A stretch of 37,258 bases of DNA. Origin: CAYOBW01 sp964402115 (lineage in GTDB: Bacteria; Verrucomicrobiota; Kiritimatiellia; UBA8416; CAYOBW01). Each line of letters starts with the position of its first letter. Positions within the stretch are counted from its first letter, which is position 1. The stretch is from positions 1 through 37,258 of the forward strand of contig CAYOBW010000034.1 in the NCBI GenBank assembly GCA_964402115.1, read 5' to 3'. The notes beneath the pieces were generated by a model. It had not been told where the DNA came from. It saw only the letters and a program-made list of their open reading frames with translations, and searched no databases. The translations under genes and the position numbers were made by a program. Of this stretch, positions 1-12,400 are shown one piece after another.

Positions 1-470
1 GCCGGCGTGTACGTGAAGCTCCCGTCCGCGCGCAGCGTCAGCGCGCCGTGCGCCGGCCCGCTCACCAGCGCGTAGCCCAGCGCGTCGCCCTCGACGTCCG
101 TCGCTGCCGCCACGGCGCCGTTCAGCGCCGTGTCCTCATCCGTCGCCGCCGCGCTGTCCGCCGCCACCGGCGCGTCGTTCACCGGCCGCACGGTGAGGGT
201 CACCGTCGCTTCCCCGAACGCTCCCGCAAGATCGGTCACGCGGAAGGTGAAGCTGTCCTCGCCGCTCCAGTCCGCGGCCGGCTTGTAGGTCCAGTTCGCG
301 TCGCCGCCCGAGAGCGTGCCGTGCGCAGGCGAGCCGACGAGCGTGAAGGCCAGCGTGTCAGCGGGCAGATCCTGGTCCGTGGCGGCCAGGACGATCGGCA
401 GGCTGCCATCCTCGTCCACCGCGACGGCCTGCGGCGTGGCGGAAGGCACGTGGTTCTCGACGCCGGCAAA
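1..470 (-). repeat. Two Big_9/tandem-Ig repeats, second cut by window edge (residues 12263-12418)
   Basis: Copy 1 (about 190-470): NHVPSATPQAVAVDEDGSLP, LAFTLVGSPAHGTLSGGDAN, WTYKPAADWSGEDSFTFRVT, EATVTLTVRPVNDAP. Copy 2 (1-195): VNDAPVAADSAAATDEDTAL, LGYALVSGPAHGALTLRADG and SFTYTP, where the window ends. 'NxAPVAxxxxxxxDEDxxL', 'VSGPAHGxLxLxxDGSFTYTP' and 'GxDSFTFRVxDxxG' are diagnostic of Big_9/VCBS-type tandem repeats. Such arrays often run for many copies, so more are probably encoded to the left of the window. Confidence 0.85.
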
Positions 471-3400
471 CAGGGTGAAAGCGAAGGCCTGCGTGGCGTT
501 GCCGTTGCCCGCGAGATCCTGCACGGCGCCAGCCAGGGTATCCACGGCCACCACACCCTCCGCCAGCGTGTCGCCGTCGTCATTGTACCAGTACCGCACG
601 AGCCCGCCGCCAAGGTGCTCGATCCGGTCCACGGTTACGCCGGCGATGGTGAGATCGTCGACGCCGAAGCTGTCGGCGGCGAGCCCGGCGGCGCCGGCAT
701 CGCTCCAGCGCACGTCCACGCAGCCGGCATCCGTCGCCACCGTGGCGCCAGCGGCGGGCGTCACCAGCGCGGCGACAGGGGCCTCGGCGTCGAGCGTGAG
801 AACCAGGTCCACGCTGCTGACACCGTCTTCGTTAGCCGCCTGGAAGCGCAGCGTCTGCGCGCCGGGCGTCAGCACGACACCGGTGAGCAGCGCCAGCCCG
901 CGCTCGTCAGCCGTCAGCGTGCCATCGACGAAGCCGTCAGCGCCGAAGTCCACCTCAACCACCTGGCGCGCGTTCGTCACGATCCGCACGGTCACCGTCG
1001 CCAGCTTCGTCAGGCCGTCGCCCACGACGCCGGTGTCGCTGGCCCGGTCGAGGCTCGCCGCGAGCGTGGGAGGCAGGTCACCCGCCAGCGCCACGTCGTC
1101 CACCTGCACGCTGCTGTTGGCTGCGCCGAAGCCGATGACGTCGAGGGCCAGCGTCACCTCCGTCCCCGCGGTGAGCCCGGTGAGGTCAACCAGCACATGG
1201 ACCGGCACGCCGCCGGCGAGCACGCCGCCGGACTGGGGCACGCCTTCGACCGTCACGCCGTTGCCGAATCGCACCTGCCCGTCAGGCTGGATGTTCAGCA
1301 GTGCGTCGGTGCCCGTCAGTTCGGCCAGCGCATGGACGGCGCCCGCGGCGGTGCGCAGCGAGACCTCGAACGCGTCGCCCGGGTTCAGCGCGTTGGTTTG
1401 CAGCGTCAGCCCGACCAGCGTGAACTGCAGCGCCTGTGCGCCGGCGGGCAGGATGAAGGTCTGCCGGAAGCCCGGGAAGACGGACTGCCCTTCGCCGAGC
1501 ACCCCGGCGCCGGCAACGACCGCGGCGCCGCCGCGCGCGGTCCAGCCGAAGGCCGCGTCGGTTGGGTCGGCCACGTCGAACAGACCGTTGAGCAGGCCGA
1601 CCGGCGTATCCAGCGGCAGCGTGCGCACGGAACCGCCGGCAGCGAGCGTTCCCTGCCCCAGGGCCGCGATGGAAGGCGCAACCACCCGCGGAGGCGTCGC
1701 GGCGGGCTTGACGGCGGCAGCACCCGCCGGCTGGACCGCAGGCGCGACCGCGGCCGCGGGCGCGACGGGTTCGGCAGCCGGCACGCTGGCCGGCGCCGGC
1801 GCGGCGGCCAGCGCGGTGGTCGCATGGCGCGTGTCCACGGCCAGCGTGTAGCCGGTGCTCAGGCCCGAACCCCAGTCCGCCGTGACGCGCACGCCGTACG
1901 TCCCGGCCGCACGCCCGCTCAACGCGAGCTGCGCCGCGCCGCCGGACCCGACCACGGTCTCGAGCAACCGGCCGCTGACGTCGAAGAGTTGCACGGTCAG
2001 CGGGGACTCGGCCGCGATGTACGCGGCGCTGACGACATCGCCATCCCCGCCCTGTCCGGCAAGCGCGAACTGGAACCAGTCGGCATCCCCGCGATGCAAC
2101 GTCAGGCCCGCGACGCTCCCCTGCCCGGCCGGCAGCGCGACGACCGTGGCCGCCGCCTGCGTGTCATTCGGTTCGGAGGCGTCGGGCGCGGGAGGAATGG
2201 TCAGCACGACGACGGCGGTGTTGTCGGTCTCGGCGGTCTCGACCACGCTGTCGGCCACGTCGGCGACCGCGATCAGGTAGCGCAAGCCGGCGGCCAGACC
2301 GGTCAGATCGAGCGAGCCGGCGAGGTCGGCCGAGGCGCCCGCCGCGAGCGCGGCCACGGCGAGGGCATTGCCCACGCGCACATCGGCGGCATCGAAGTAG
2401 AAGTCAGCCGAGAGGTAGAGCCGTACCGAGGTGGCGGCAGCCCCGGCAGCGCCGACGTTCCGGACCGTGCACGTCACGTCCACCGTCCCGTCGAGCACGG
2501 GCTCGTCCGCCAGCGCCAGCGCGTCAACGACCAGGTTGGGGCCGGCCGGGTCCGGCGCGACGATGGTCAGCGTGTAGGCCGGGTGGTTCGTCACGAGCCC
2601 GGAGCCGTCGCCGATGACCACCTGGTAGAGCCCCGCCCGCACGTCCTTGAGGCTGATTTCCAGGACGCCGGGTACGATTTCGACACCGGCGAGGGGGCTG
2701 TAGTACGCGAAGTTCTCGAGGCCCAGCCTGAGCTGACCGGCGGCCGGGTCGTACGTCACACGCACGACGCTGTCCGCGGCCCCGTTGGCCAGCAGGCGGA
2801 AGCGGTACACATCGCTGTCGACGCTGCTCTGCAGGCCGTGGCCGGCAAGCGTCCGCGTGCCGCGCACGGCGCCGAGTTCCACGAAGCCGTTGGCCGCCTG
2901 CTCCGCCTCGCCGGCATCGAGCGCGGCGGTGAGGCGCACGCGGGTGGCGGCGCTGTTGTCGGACTCGTTGAGTTCGGCCAGGCTGTCGTCCGGATCGAGC
3001 ACGACGCGCAGCGTGCCGTAAGTGCCCGGCGAGACGTCCGCCGGCACAACGAGCGGCACGAGCCACCGCCCGACCGCGCCCGCGGCCAGCGAGCCCGTGA
3101 CGATTTCGCCTGCCAGCACGGTCTTGCCGTCGTAATCCAGTTCCGCGCGCACGCGGAAGCCCGGCGCCGAGACGGTGCCGTAGTTGCCGACCGTGACGTG
3201 GGCCGCCGCCGCGCCGCCCGCCGGCAGCGCGGTCACCTGCACCTCGTCCACGGCCAGGTTCAGGCCCGAGCGCGCGGTGTTGTAGGCGTAGAGGTTGTAC
3301 TGGAAGGGCTGGTCGCCCACGGACTCGACCCGCATGAAATAGCGGCCTGCCGCCAAGCCATCCAGCGGCAGCTCCATCAGCCCCTGGTACTCGTCGTCGA

Positions 3401-6400
3401 ACACCTCTGCCGCTTCGGCCAGCCACGTGCCGTCGGCGTCGTACACCGACAGGCGGACGGCGTTGCCGCTGTCCGCGCGGTGCAGGTAGAAGATGTCGCC
3501 CGCCTGGCCGGCGGTGGGCAGATCGAAACGGAACCAGTCGAGGTCGCCCGCGGAACTGATGGTCAGGTTCTGCAGCTGGATCGGCGCGACGAGCCCGCCG
3601 AGGTTCGTGGCCTGCGCCCGCGTATTGTTGGACTCGAACCTGTCCCCGGCCACCTCGACGTAGAGCGCCTGCCGCGCCAGATTGTCGCTCTTGCCATCCT
3701 CCGCCACGGCGTCGCGCCGGTCGGCGATCAGGCCGACATAGAGGGGCCCGATGACCGCGCCGTCGAGCACCGGCGCCAGCGTCTGCGTCCAGATCTCGCC
3801 CGGCAGCAGCAGCGGGATGGCCAGGATGCCCACGAGGTTCGCGTCGTTCTCGTCGAGCTGCGCGTCCCGGCTCCACACCAGGCGCGCCTCGCAGGCCGGG
3901 GAGGCGACCAGGCCGACGTTCTGCACGCGCACGGTCACCGGCGCCGCGCCGCCCGCCACGATGCGGGTGCTGGCGAGCGTCAGGTCCGCTACCAGCGCAG
4001 CCTTGTCGGTCGCCGGCCCGGTCACGGTCAGCGTGTAGGCCAGCGCATCCGCCGAGGCGCCGGTGAGGCTGAACGTGTAGGCCCCCGCCGTCAGCCCGTC
4101 GAGGCTCAGGGCGTTGCCGCCAGCCCCGCCGAGCGCCACGGTGTGCAGCACGTTGCCGTTGCCGTCGCGCAGGACGCCGCGCGCCGTGGCTCCAGCCTGC
4201 CCGAGGCTGACGGTCAGGCTGTCGGCCACCCCGCCCGCGCTGACGATCCGGAAGCGGTAGCCGTCCACGTCATCCGCCGTCGCCAGCGTTTGAGAGCCGG
4301 TCGTCACGACGCCCAGCACGGCGCCGAGATCGAGGGTGTCCGCCCCCGTTTCGCCCGCAGCGCCAGGACCCACGTCCAGCCAGATCGGCGGCTTCACCTT
4401 CGGCAACTCGTCGTCCGTCGGCTTCAGGACCCAGCCCTTCTGCGAGGCGTCATACGTGAGGAGTTGGTAGCGCTTCCAGTCGAATACATCGTCCGTCTTG
4501 AACAGGGAGGACGAGAAGAGTTTGTACGTGATCATGTCGAACAGGAAGCTGAGCTGCCCTTCGCACTTGAGCTCGAACTGGGCCGGCTTCCAAACGATAT
4601 TGGGATCGCCGGGCATCTGCTCGGAGTACCACATGATCGCCGGCAGGAACCCTTTGAACTCCCCCGTCAGCGACACGGTGGCGCCCGCCAGGCCGGCCAC
4701 GACCTGCAAGCCCGCGCTGCCGCCGATGGCCACGGTCACCTCGGTTTCGAGCATGCCGTACGACTTGAGATCCGCCGCGCCATTGCTTGTCATGGATTCC
4801 ATGTTGAGACTGGCCTTGAAGCTGATGCCCGCGCCCAGCTCCAGGCCCAGCACGAGCTGCACCCCCAGCGGCCCGCCGAAGAGCGGAATCGTGATGCTGG
4901 GATCGAGCTTCACGCTATAGGTGAAGCCGAGCAGCAGCTTGAAGCCCTTGCCTTCAGCCAGTTCCAGCTTCTCGTTGATCTCGAAGTCGCCCTTGGGCTC
5001 GTACGTCACGCCCCAGGAGATATCGTGGGTCCATCCGCTGAAGGGCACCGCGGGCTTCTTCGCCAGCGGTTTTTCCTCCACCTTTGCCGGTTTGGTTGTG
5101 TTGGGGTTGTCGTTGAGATCGGGCTCGTCCGGCTCCTCACCCAAGGCCTCCTCGATGTTCGCCGCCATGAACTGACCGAGACCGCTCTTGAACCCCTCGC
5201 TGCGCATCTTGCCGATCATGTCCCCGAGCGCGACGGGGTCGACGCCGATCTCGCTCTTGATCCACTGCGTGGGGATGTCGAGCATGATGTCGAAGCCGAA
5301 CAGCGTTACGCCGAGGCGCGGCCCGAACCACATGCTGCTGGTCGGCGCCTTGCCCTTCAGGTCGAAATTGAAGGCGAAGAAAGATCCGTAGCTGACGCCC
5401 AGCGTGCTTCCACCGAACAGCCAGAGGGCCGATCCCAGCGGCGTCAGCGGCACCGTACCGGCCTTGTCCGAGCGGTAGAAGTGGTACACCTGCTCCTTGG
5501 GATTCCACTTGATCTTGATCTTGACGGCGGACTGGTGCGGCTCCTGGGGATCGATCCACCACGGCGGATCGATGGCCTGGACCTTGTACGTCTGCGCGAT
5601 GGAGTCGCCCGTCCACTTCAGGATGACCTCGAAGGTCGAGTTCGGGGAGGCGACGGTCATGTCGAGATTGAAGGTGTAGGTCCCGTTGCCCTGCTTCACG
5701 AGCGGCATGTAACTGATGCCGCCGTAGCCCTTGTGCAGGAGCACCTCGGGCGTGGGGTTGCGATCGAGCAGGGACCGGTCGAGCGTCAGCGTGAACTCGT
5801 TCGGCAGGCTCGCGCCGTAGACGTACTGGCCGAAGGTCTCGTCACCGTTACTGGCATCGTCGAACTTGGCCACGAGCAGGCCGGGGCGGATGGCTAGCGT
5901 CGTTTCGTTGTTGTCCTCGTTGACTTCCTCAACCTCGTTGCGACAGTCCAGGCGGACGAGGTAAACGGAGGTCGTGGACGGCACGAGGTCGATGCTCAGC
6001 TCGATGCGCTCCGTGTGGTAGCGCGCCTCGCGCTGCCCTTCGTCCAGCGCCTGCTGCCAGACGGGGCCGGAAACCACGCCGGTGAGCTGGTCCTTCAGGT
6101 AGAGCCCGATGTAGGCCTGCTTCGGCGCCTTGCCGGTAATCTGGTAGACCACGCGGATCTCGTCCTTCGTCTTGCCGTCCGCAATCCGGATCGCGCTGAC
6201 GATGGCGAGGTCCGGCGGCGCCTCGGGAGAGCTGGCCACGCCGGAAGGCAGGCGGCCGGTGCCGATCTTGCGGACCAGGATCGGGTTGCGCGTGGGCGAG
6301 GTCGCCGAGCCTATGGGCTGCCCGTTGCCATCCGTCTCGACGTACCATGTGTCGGGGGTGCCGAGCGTCTTCAGGAAATCGTCGAAGAGCTGAGCGCTCT

Positions 6401-9400
6401 GCGTGCCCTTCGTCAGGCTCTCGGGCAGCGGGTAGCCGAGCTTCACGCCGAAGGCCCCGAGCGAGCCGGCGTCCACCATCATGCGGATGTAGTTCTCGAC
6501 GGGCTGGTACGAGCGGAAGCCCTGCGGCACGAACCAGTTCAGGATCGTGCAGGCTGCGTCGAGACGGGTCTTGTCGTACACGAAGACGGCGTTGTTCCCC
6601 TTGTACGACGCGAACAGGTAGAGGTTGTACGGGTCCACCACGATCTCGTCGGGCCAGGAGTAGGGCGACTCGCGCGTGGCCGCGATGAAGTACGTGAAGT
6701 TGCGGATGCCGGCGTCCCCCTTTTTGTTGAAGGGCTTGATGATGACGCCAATGTTACCGCCGGCGCCCCAGTTCGGGTCGCGGTCTTCCGGCGCGAAGGA
6801 CTGCATGCCCTGCATCCAGGAGACCTTCTTGACCACGACGCTGAAGGTGTTGTTGAACAGGACGTAGGCGTACCCGCTGTCGCGGCTGAAGACGACGTCC
6901 TCAGCGGAGTTGACGTCGAAGTACCGGTTCGGCTGCGCCGAGATCGAGAAGCGTCCGCTGCTCTTGTCGTATTTGAACTCGTTCAGGAGGCCGAAAATCT
7001 TGCCGCGGATCCGCGGGACGAGATCGATCGCCTCGTAGCCGCGCACGTTCGAGCGGAAGGTGTACATGCGGTTGAGCATGCTGGTCAGCGATTCGTTGGC
7101 GTACTCGCGCTTCAGCAGGACGAAGCCGCCGCCCTCGTTGCCGCGCACGGCGACACCCACGTAGGGCTGCGACGGGTCGGAGCTGACCGCCAGCCCCCAC
7201 GGCCGGGGTCCGGTCGCGATCGTTTCGAACCCGACGTTCGCGTACATGCCCACGCCCACCATGAAGACGTAGCCGTTGTCGAGAAGGTCGTCCGCCCCCG
7301 CCCAGCCGGCGCGCCCCGGGGAGGTGAAGTAGGCAGCCTTGCCATCCGCGGTGAACTCCACGTCGGTCAGCCCCGTCATCTCGGGGCCGCCGCCCAGCGC
7401 GAACAGCTTGGTCCCCGAGGCGTACAGCACCCCGGTGCTTCCGGTGAGCTTGACCAGGTCGAGGTAGTACTGCGGGTCGGCATAGAACGTGTAGTAGATG
7501 CCCGCCGGGTTGTCGCGGTCGGTGACGAAGCCCCACGGGTTGCCGTACCCGTCGCGCACGGTTGTGCCGTCGGTCTCCTGTTTGTAGCCGTCGAGCGGGT
7601 GGATCGCGATCATGTACGGCGAGGAGCCGGAGCCCGTGCTCAGGCGGTCTATTTTCGGCGTGGAGGGATCAAGATCCACCTCGCGCAGGCTGATGAGGTC
7701 GATGATCGAGAGCGTGCCGTCGACCCTGTTCGTCACGAACGCCCAGCGCCCGTCCGGCGTGATGGCCACGTCGCTCGCCCCGTTGCCCACCGCGATGCGC
7801 GCCACGATGCCGGAGCTGTCCTTGATGAGCGTCGGGTCGATCACGGCCACGCTGTCGCCCAGCAGGTCCGTGCGCGGCTTGTCGGCCGCATCGTAGTTGT
7901 GGCCGCTGTTGACGACGACGATGTAAGAAGGCGGCCGGATCTTGACCGGCACCGTGACGCCCGCGATCTGCCGCTCTTCCGTCCGCGGGTTCTGGCCCGG
8001 CTGCGGCAGGGTGATGGTCTTCTTGACGATGGGCCGGACGGGCAGGTCGTCCACGTCGAGCGTGGGGTGCGTGCCTGTCGGCGGCAGGAGGCGCGGCAGC
8101 CAGTCGGACGGCAGCTCGAAAATCAGCTTCGTGCCGTCGCGCTCGACGGGCTGCAGCACGAGCGGGGGCGTGGCCGTCTCGGGCCCAACCGCCAGGGCGA
8201 TGCTACGCACGGCCTTCTCGTTGTAAGTCGGGGTGAAGGCGCCCACGTAGGCGCCCGTGGTCAGGTTCAACTGGTGGATGGACGAGCCGTCGCTGACGAA
8301 GAGCTTGTCGCCGCAGCCGGCGATGTCCGTGGCGCCAGCCAGCTGGTACCACTCGCGGGTCACGGTGTGGGTGGACAGGCTGATTTCGAGCAGGACGCCG
8401 TCGGCGCGCGCCGCCCACAGCGAGGCCCCGCTCACCGCCAGGCCGCCGCCCAGGTCGACCACGTCGCCCGCCGCGTCCAGCGCCTGCCAGCTGGCTGACA
8501 GGTCGCCGCTGGAGCTGTCCAGCTGGTGAATCATGTCCGCCTGCGTATCCAGCGCATAGAGCACGCCGTAGCTGTAGCCGAGCGCGTCCACGCCCTGCAC
8601 GGCGGAGGGGAGCTGGAAGCCGGCGCAGATGGTGAAGCTGACCGGGTCGATCGCATACAGCAGGCGGTCGGGGTCGCTGGTGTCCGCGTAGTACAGGTAG
8701 CCGCCGCCGTAGGCCAGCCCCGCGCGCACGCCGCGCAGGGAGACCGGCGGCCGGTGCGAGGTGGCCACGTTCTCGTCGCGCAGGCCGGGGATGCCGCCGC
8801 TGGCCGCATCGATCACGTAGAGCAGGCCGGTCTCTGCGTCACCCGGGTCGGAGGCTTCGGGCGTGATGACGTTGACGTTCAGGTCCGTGGGCAGCGGCGT
8901 CGGGTCCACGCCGAAGGGTGACAGCTCAAGCAGGTTGTTGAGCAGGTTGCCCCAGTCCCAGCCTTCGGCATCCACGATGATGCGCGCGGGCTTGCTGCCG
9001 TCGGTGGCGGCCGCTACGATTTCGATCGACGTAATGCGCGGGCGGTCGTCCCACTTGGTGCCGTCCGGCAGCGTGGGGGTCTGGTCGCCGAGGTCGTTGT
9101 TCTGGTTGGGCAGCACCGGCTCGGTGATCTTCTTGCGCGCGACGGTGCCGTCCGGCTTGACGCGCGTCGTGTAGAGGAAGGTTGTGTCGGGTTCAGGCAC
9201 GGGCAGCCAGAAGTCCGCCAGCGGCCCCGGCACGCAGTAGAAGCCCTTGCCGGTCTCCGGGTCCGTTTCGATCATGCCCATGCGCATGGCCATGCTGGCG
9301 CTCGCCAGCATGACGGTCATCAGGCTCGGCGCCAGCGTCAGGCAGACACCCTCGATGTTCAGCGAGGGGTGCGGCGGCGAGGCGGTAACGGCCCGTCCGT

Positions 9401-12400
9401 CGGCCGTGACGATAAGCGTGTCGATCAGCTCCCACATGTCCACGTACGAGCCGTCGGCCTGCAGGGACTTGCCGGGGCGGAAGAGGAAGAGGCGGTCGCC
9501 CACGGCCGACCCCGCCGGCGCGGGCGTGCTGAGCGAGAGCCCCTCCGCCGGCACGACGCCCTGCAGGTCCAGGCGGAGGGCATTGCCGAACACGAACCCG
9601 AAGGGCAGTTCCAGCGGCATGTCCGCCAGCCCGAGCGTCGTCACGGTCACCGTGACGTTGCCCGCCAGCGCGCCGGCGGGAATGCCCACGGTGTAGCCGT
9701 CCGCATTGCCCACGAGCGCGCCGCCAGCCCCCACCACGGTGGGCCCGATCGAGGGCGCCACGATCTTCAGCGTCGCGACGGCGCTCGTGTCGCCGGTGAT
9801 CGAGGTCACGCGCACCTCGCCGACGGCCAGCGCGGTCAGCAGCCCGTCGGCCGTGATCGTCGCGAGCGCCGGGTTGGAGACGTAGTACCGCGCCCCGGCC
9901 GCCGCGCTCTCGCGGTGCACCACCGTCACGCCGTCGGCCGTGAGCTCGCGGATGATCATCTGCCGCGTCTCGCCGGGGGCCAGCGTGTAGCTCAGCGGGT
10001 AGAACTCCACCGTGCGGTGCAGCCCCGGCGCGCCAACCGTGACGGCCGTCGCGGCGACCAGGCCGTCCGCCGTGAGCACGATCGCGGCCGTGCCCGCCCC
10101 CACGCCCCAGACGAGGCCGCGGTCCGACACGAGCACGACGCCCGTGTCGGTGCTGGCGAACTGCACGAGCCCCGCGGGCAACGTCACGGTCTGCCCGTCG
10201 CTGAACGTGCCCCGCACCGTCAGCGCCTGCACGGCGCCGGGCGCAACCACGGGATCGCGCGTGGCGAGGTCCAGCGTGACGAGCTGGGCAGCGGAGACGG
10301 TCACCGTCACGACCGCCGGGGCGGAGAGCAGGCCGTCGCCATCCACGGCGCGGAAGGTAAATCCGGCGGGCCCGGCGTACCCCGCCTCGGGCACGAACGC
10401 CACGGTGCGCCCGTCGCCGGCCAGCGTCGCCAAACCGTGCGAGACGGACACGATGGTGAAGCCCACGCGCGCCGAGTCGGCGTCCGTCGCCAGCGCGCCG
10501 AGGTTCACGGTGACGCCGATGTTGCGGTACGTCGCCGCGCTGCCGGCCACCGCCACGGGCGCCTGGTTCGCCACGAAGCCGAACGCGGCTTCGAGGTAGC
10601 GGCGGTCGGCCGCCGTCACCTGGCCATCGCGATCCGCATCGGCCCCGCGCGCGTAGGCGGCGTCGCCGGCGGCGGACCCGAGCGCGGCATCGAAGGCAAC
10701 CTGGTCGGCGGCGTTCACCGACTCGTCGCCGTTCACGTCGCCGGCGAGGTAGACTTCAAGCTGGTAGGCGCCCGCGTCCGCGGCCGTGGCGCCGCGCACG
10801 GCCACGACGTAGACGCCGCCGGCGGAGAACGTGAAGAGGGCCGCGCTGCGGCCGGCGCCGGTCTGCGGCCAGGCGCCCGTGACGCCCGGGACCCGCGGCA
10901 GCGCCGGGGTCAGCCCCGCGCCGGCCAGGAGCTCGACGCCGAGGGCGAAGCGGCCGGAGAGCGCCGTGGCGGTCTCCTCCGCGCCCAGGCGGAAGGCGTA
11001 GTACGCCGTGGCGCCCGCGGCCAGCGTGCCGCTGACGGCCTGGCCGAGGAACTGGCGTGTCCCGCCCAGCACGCCGGCGAGCGGCGTCACCGCGGCCACC
11101 GCGCCGCCGGCCGCATATGCCACGAACGTCCCGCCCGCGGTCGCCGTGTCCGCCACGACGGCGAGCTGGTGCGCGAACGCAGCGCTGTAGCCGTACCAGG
11201 TCTGGGCGCCGCTGCGCAGGTCGTTCACGAGGCTCAGGTTGCCGGCGGCATCGTACTGGTACAGCACGCGGCCGCCGTCGGGGGCGGTGACCGCGACAAG
11301 CCGGCCGGCGGCATCGTACTGGAAGCCGATCCGCGCGCCGTCGCCGCCTACGAGGCCGCTGTCGCTGACCACCACGCGCCCGCCGGCGGCGCCGAGGATT
11401 TCGAGCGTGCGGCCCTGCGCGTCGAGAATGTGGCGCGTGCCGTCGGCGGCGGTCAGCCGGTAGGCGTAGGCGCTGTCCGCGGCCACCGCCGCCAAACCGG
11501 TCGGGTTGTAGGGCAAGCCGTTGGCGCGGGCGTAATAGCGGCCGTCCACGCGGTCGAGCACGACGCCCGCGCTCTCCAGCTGGTACGCCACGCCGGCATC
11601 CGGGGTCCACGCGGGCGTGAACCACGCCACGCCGCTCTGGCTGTGCAGCACGGGCGCGAAGGTGAAGCCGCCGCGCGTGCCGTCGGGCAGGTTCAGGTAA
11701 AGGCGCGTGGCGTCGTCGAAGGCGCCGGCGACCCCGCCCGTGGCGGCCCCGGCGGCCGGCACGTTGACGGCCAGGTTGCCGTCCAGCCCGACCAGCCACC
11801 AGCCGTAGCCCACCTGCCCGCCGCGCAGCGCTTCCACGGTGGCGTACGCGCGGCGGATGGCGACCGGCACGCCGTCGAGCGTGGCGGCGACATCGGTGGC
11901 GGCGGTCGCGTAGCCGCCGGTCTTGACCGCGGTGTTGACCTCGATCCGGCGCTCGACCGTCGTGGTGCGGCCGCCCATGTCGCGCGCGGTCAGCCGCAGC
12001 GTGTAGGCGCCGTTGGCCAGCGCCGCGGGGTCGAGCCGCGCCAGCAGCAGCGCCGCGCCCGGCGCCGTGCCCTGCGCGAGCACGCGGTACGCCTCGCTGC
12101 CGAGCACGGCGATGTCGAGCACGAAGCTGTCGAGGTTGGTGTCGAGCACGGACCCGACCACGTTCGCCGCGGCGGTGAGCACGGCGCCCGCGGGCGGCAG
12201 CTCGAGCGCCACCGCCGGCGCCGCGGTGTCGCTCATGTCGCGCACCTTCAGCACGGTCTCGACCGTGCCGCGGAAGCCGTCCACGTCCGTCGCGCCCGCG
12301 ACCAGCGCCACGCGCCCGGGGGCGGTGGTCGTGTAGAGGAAGCGCCCGAAGCTATCGAGCGTGACGGCCTGGCCGCCGACGGTGAGATCGAGCGTCCGGA

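Noticed and set aside
4380..5890. Transmembrane anchor or separate outer-membrane barrel gene
   Set aside because: Hydrophobic strands are short and alternate with polar residues, with no 20-residue apolar helix, and the frame runs through without a start or stop. Barrel character is kept only as a hypothesis.
10585..10757. Evidence for a cellulosome
   Set aside because: A dockerin-like pair alone does not imply one; no cohesin or glycoside hydrolase is visible, and the module is internal.
11130..11935. Rhs toxin or contact-dependent inhibition gene
   Set aside because: Only two YD repeats, no core-closing motif, no toxin domain and no immunity gene; the frame continues into PPC-like and dockerin-like domains.
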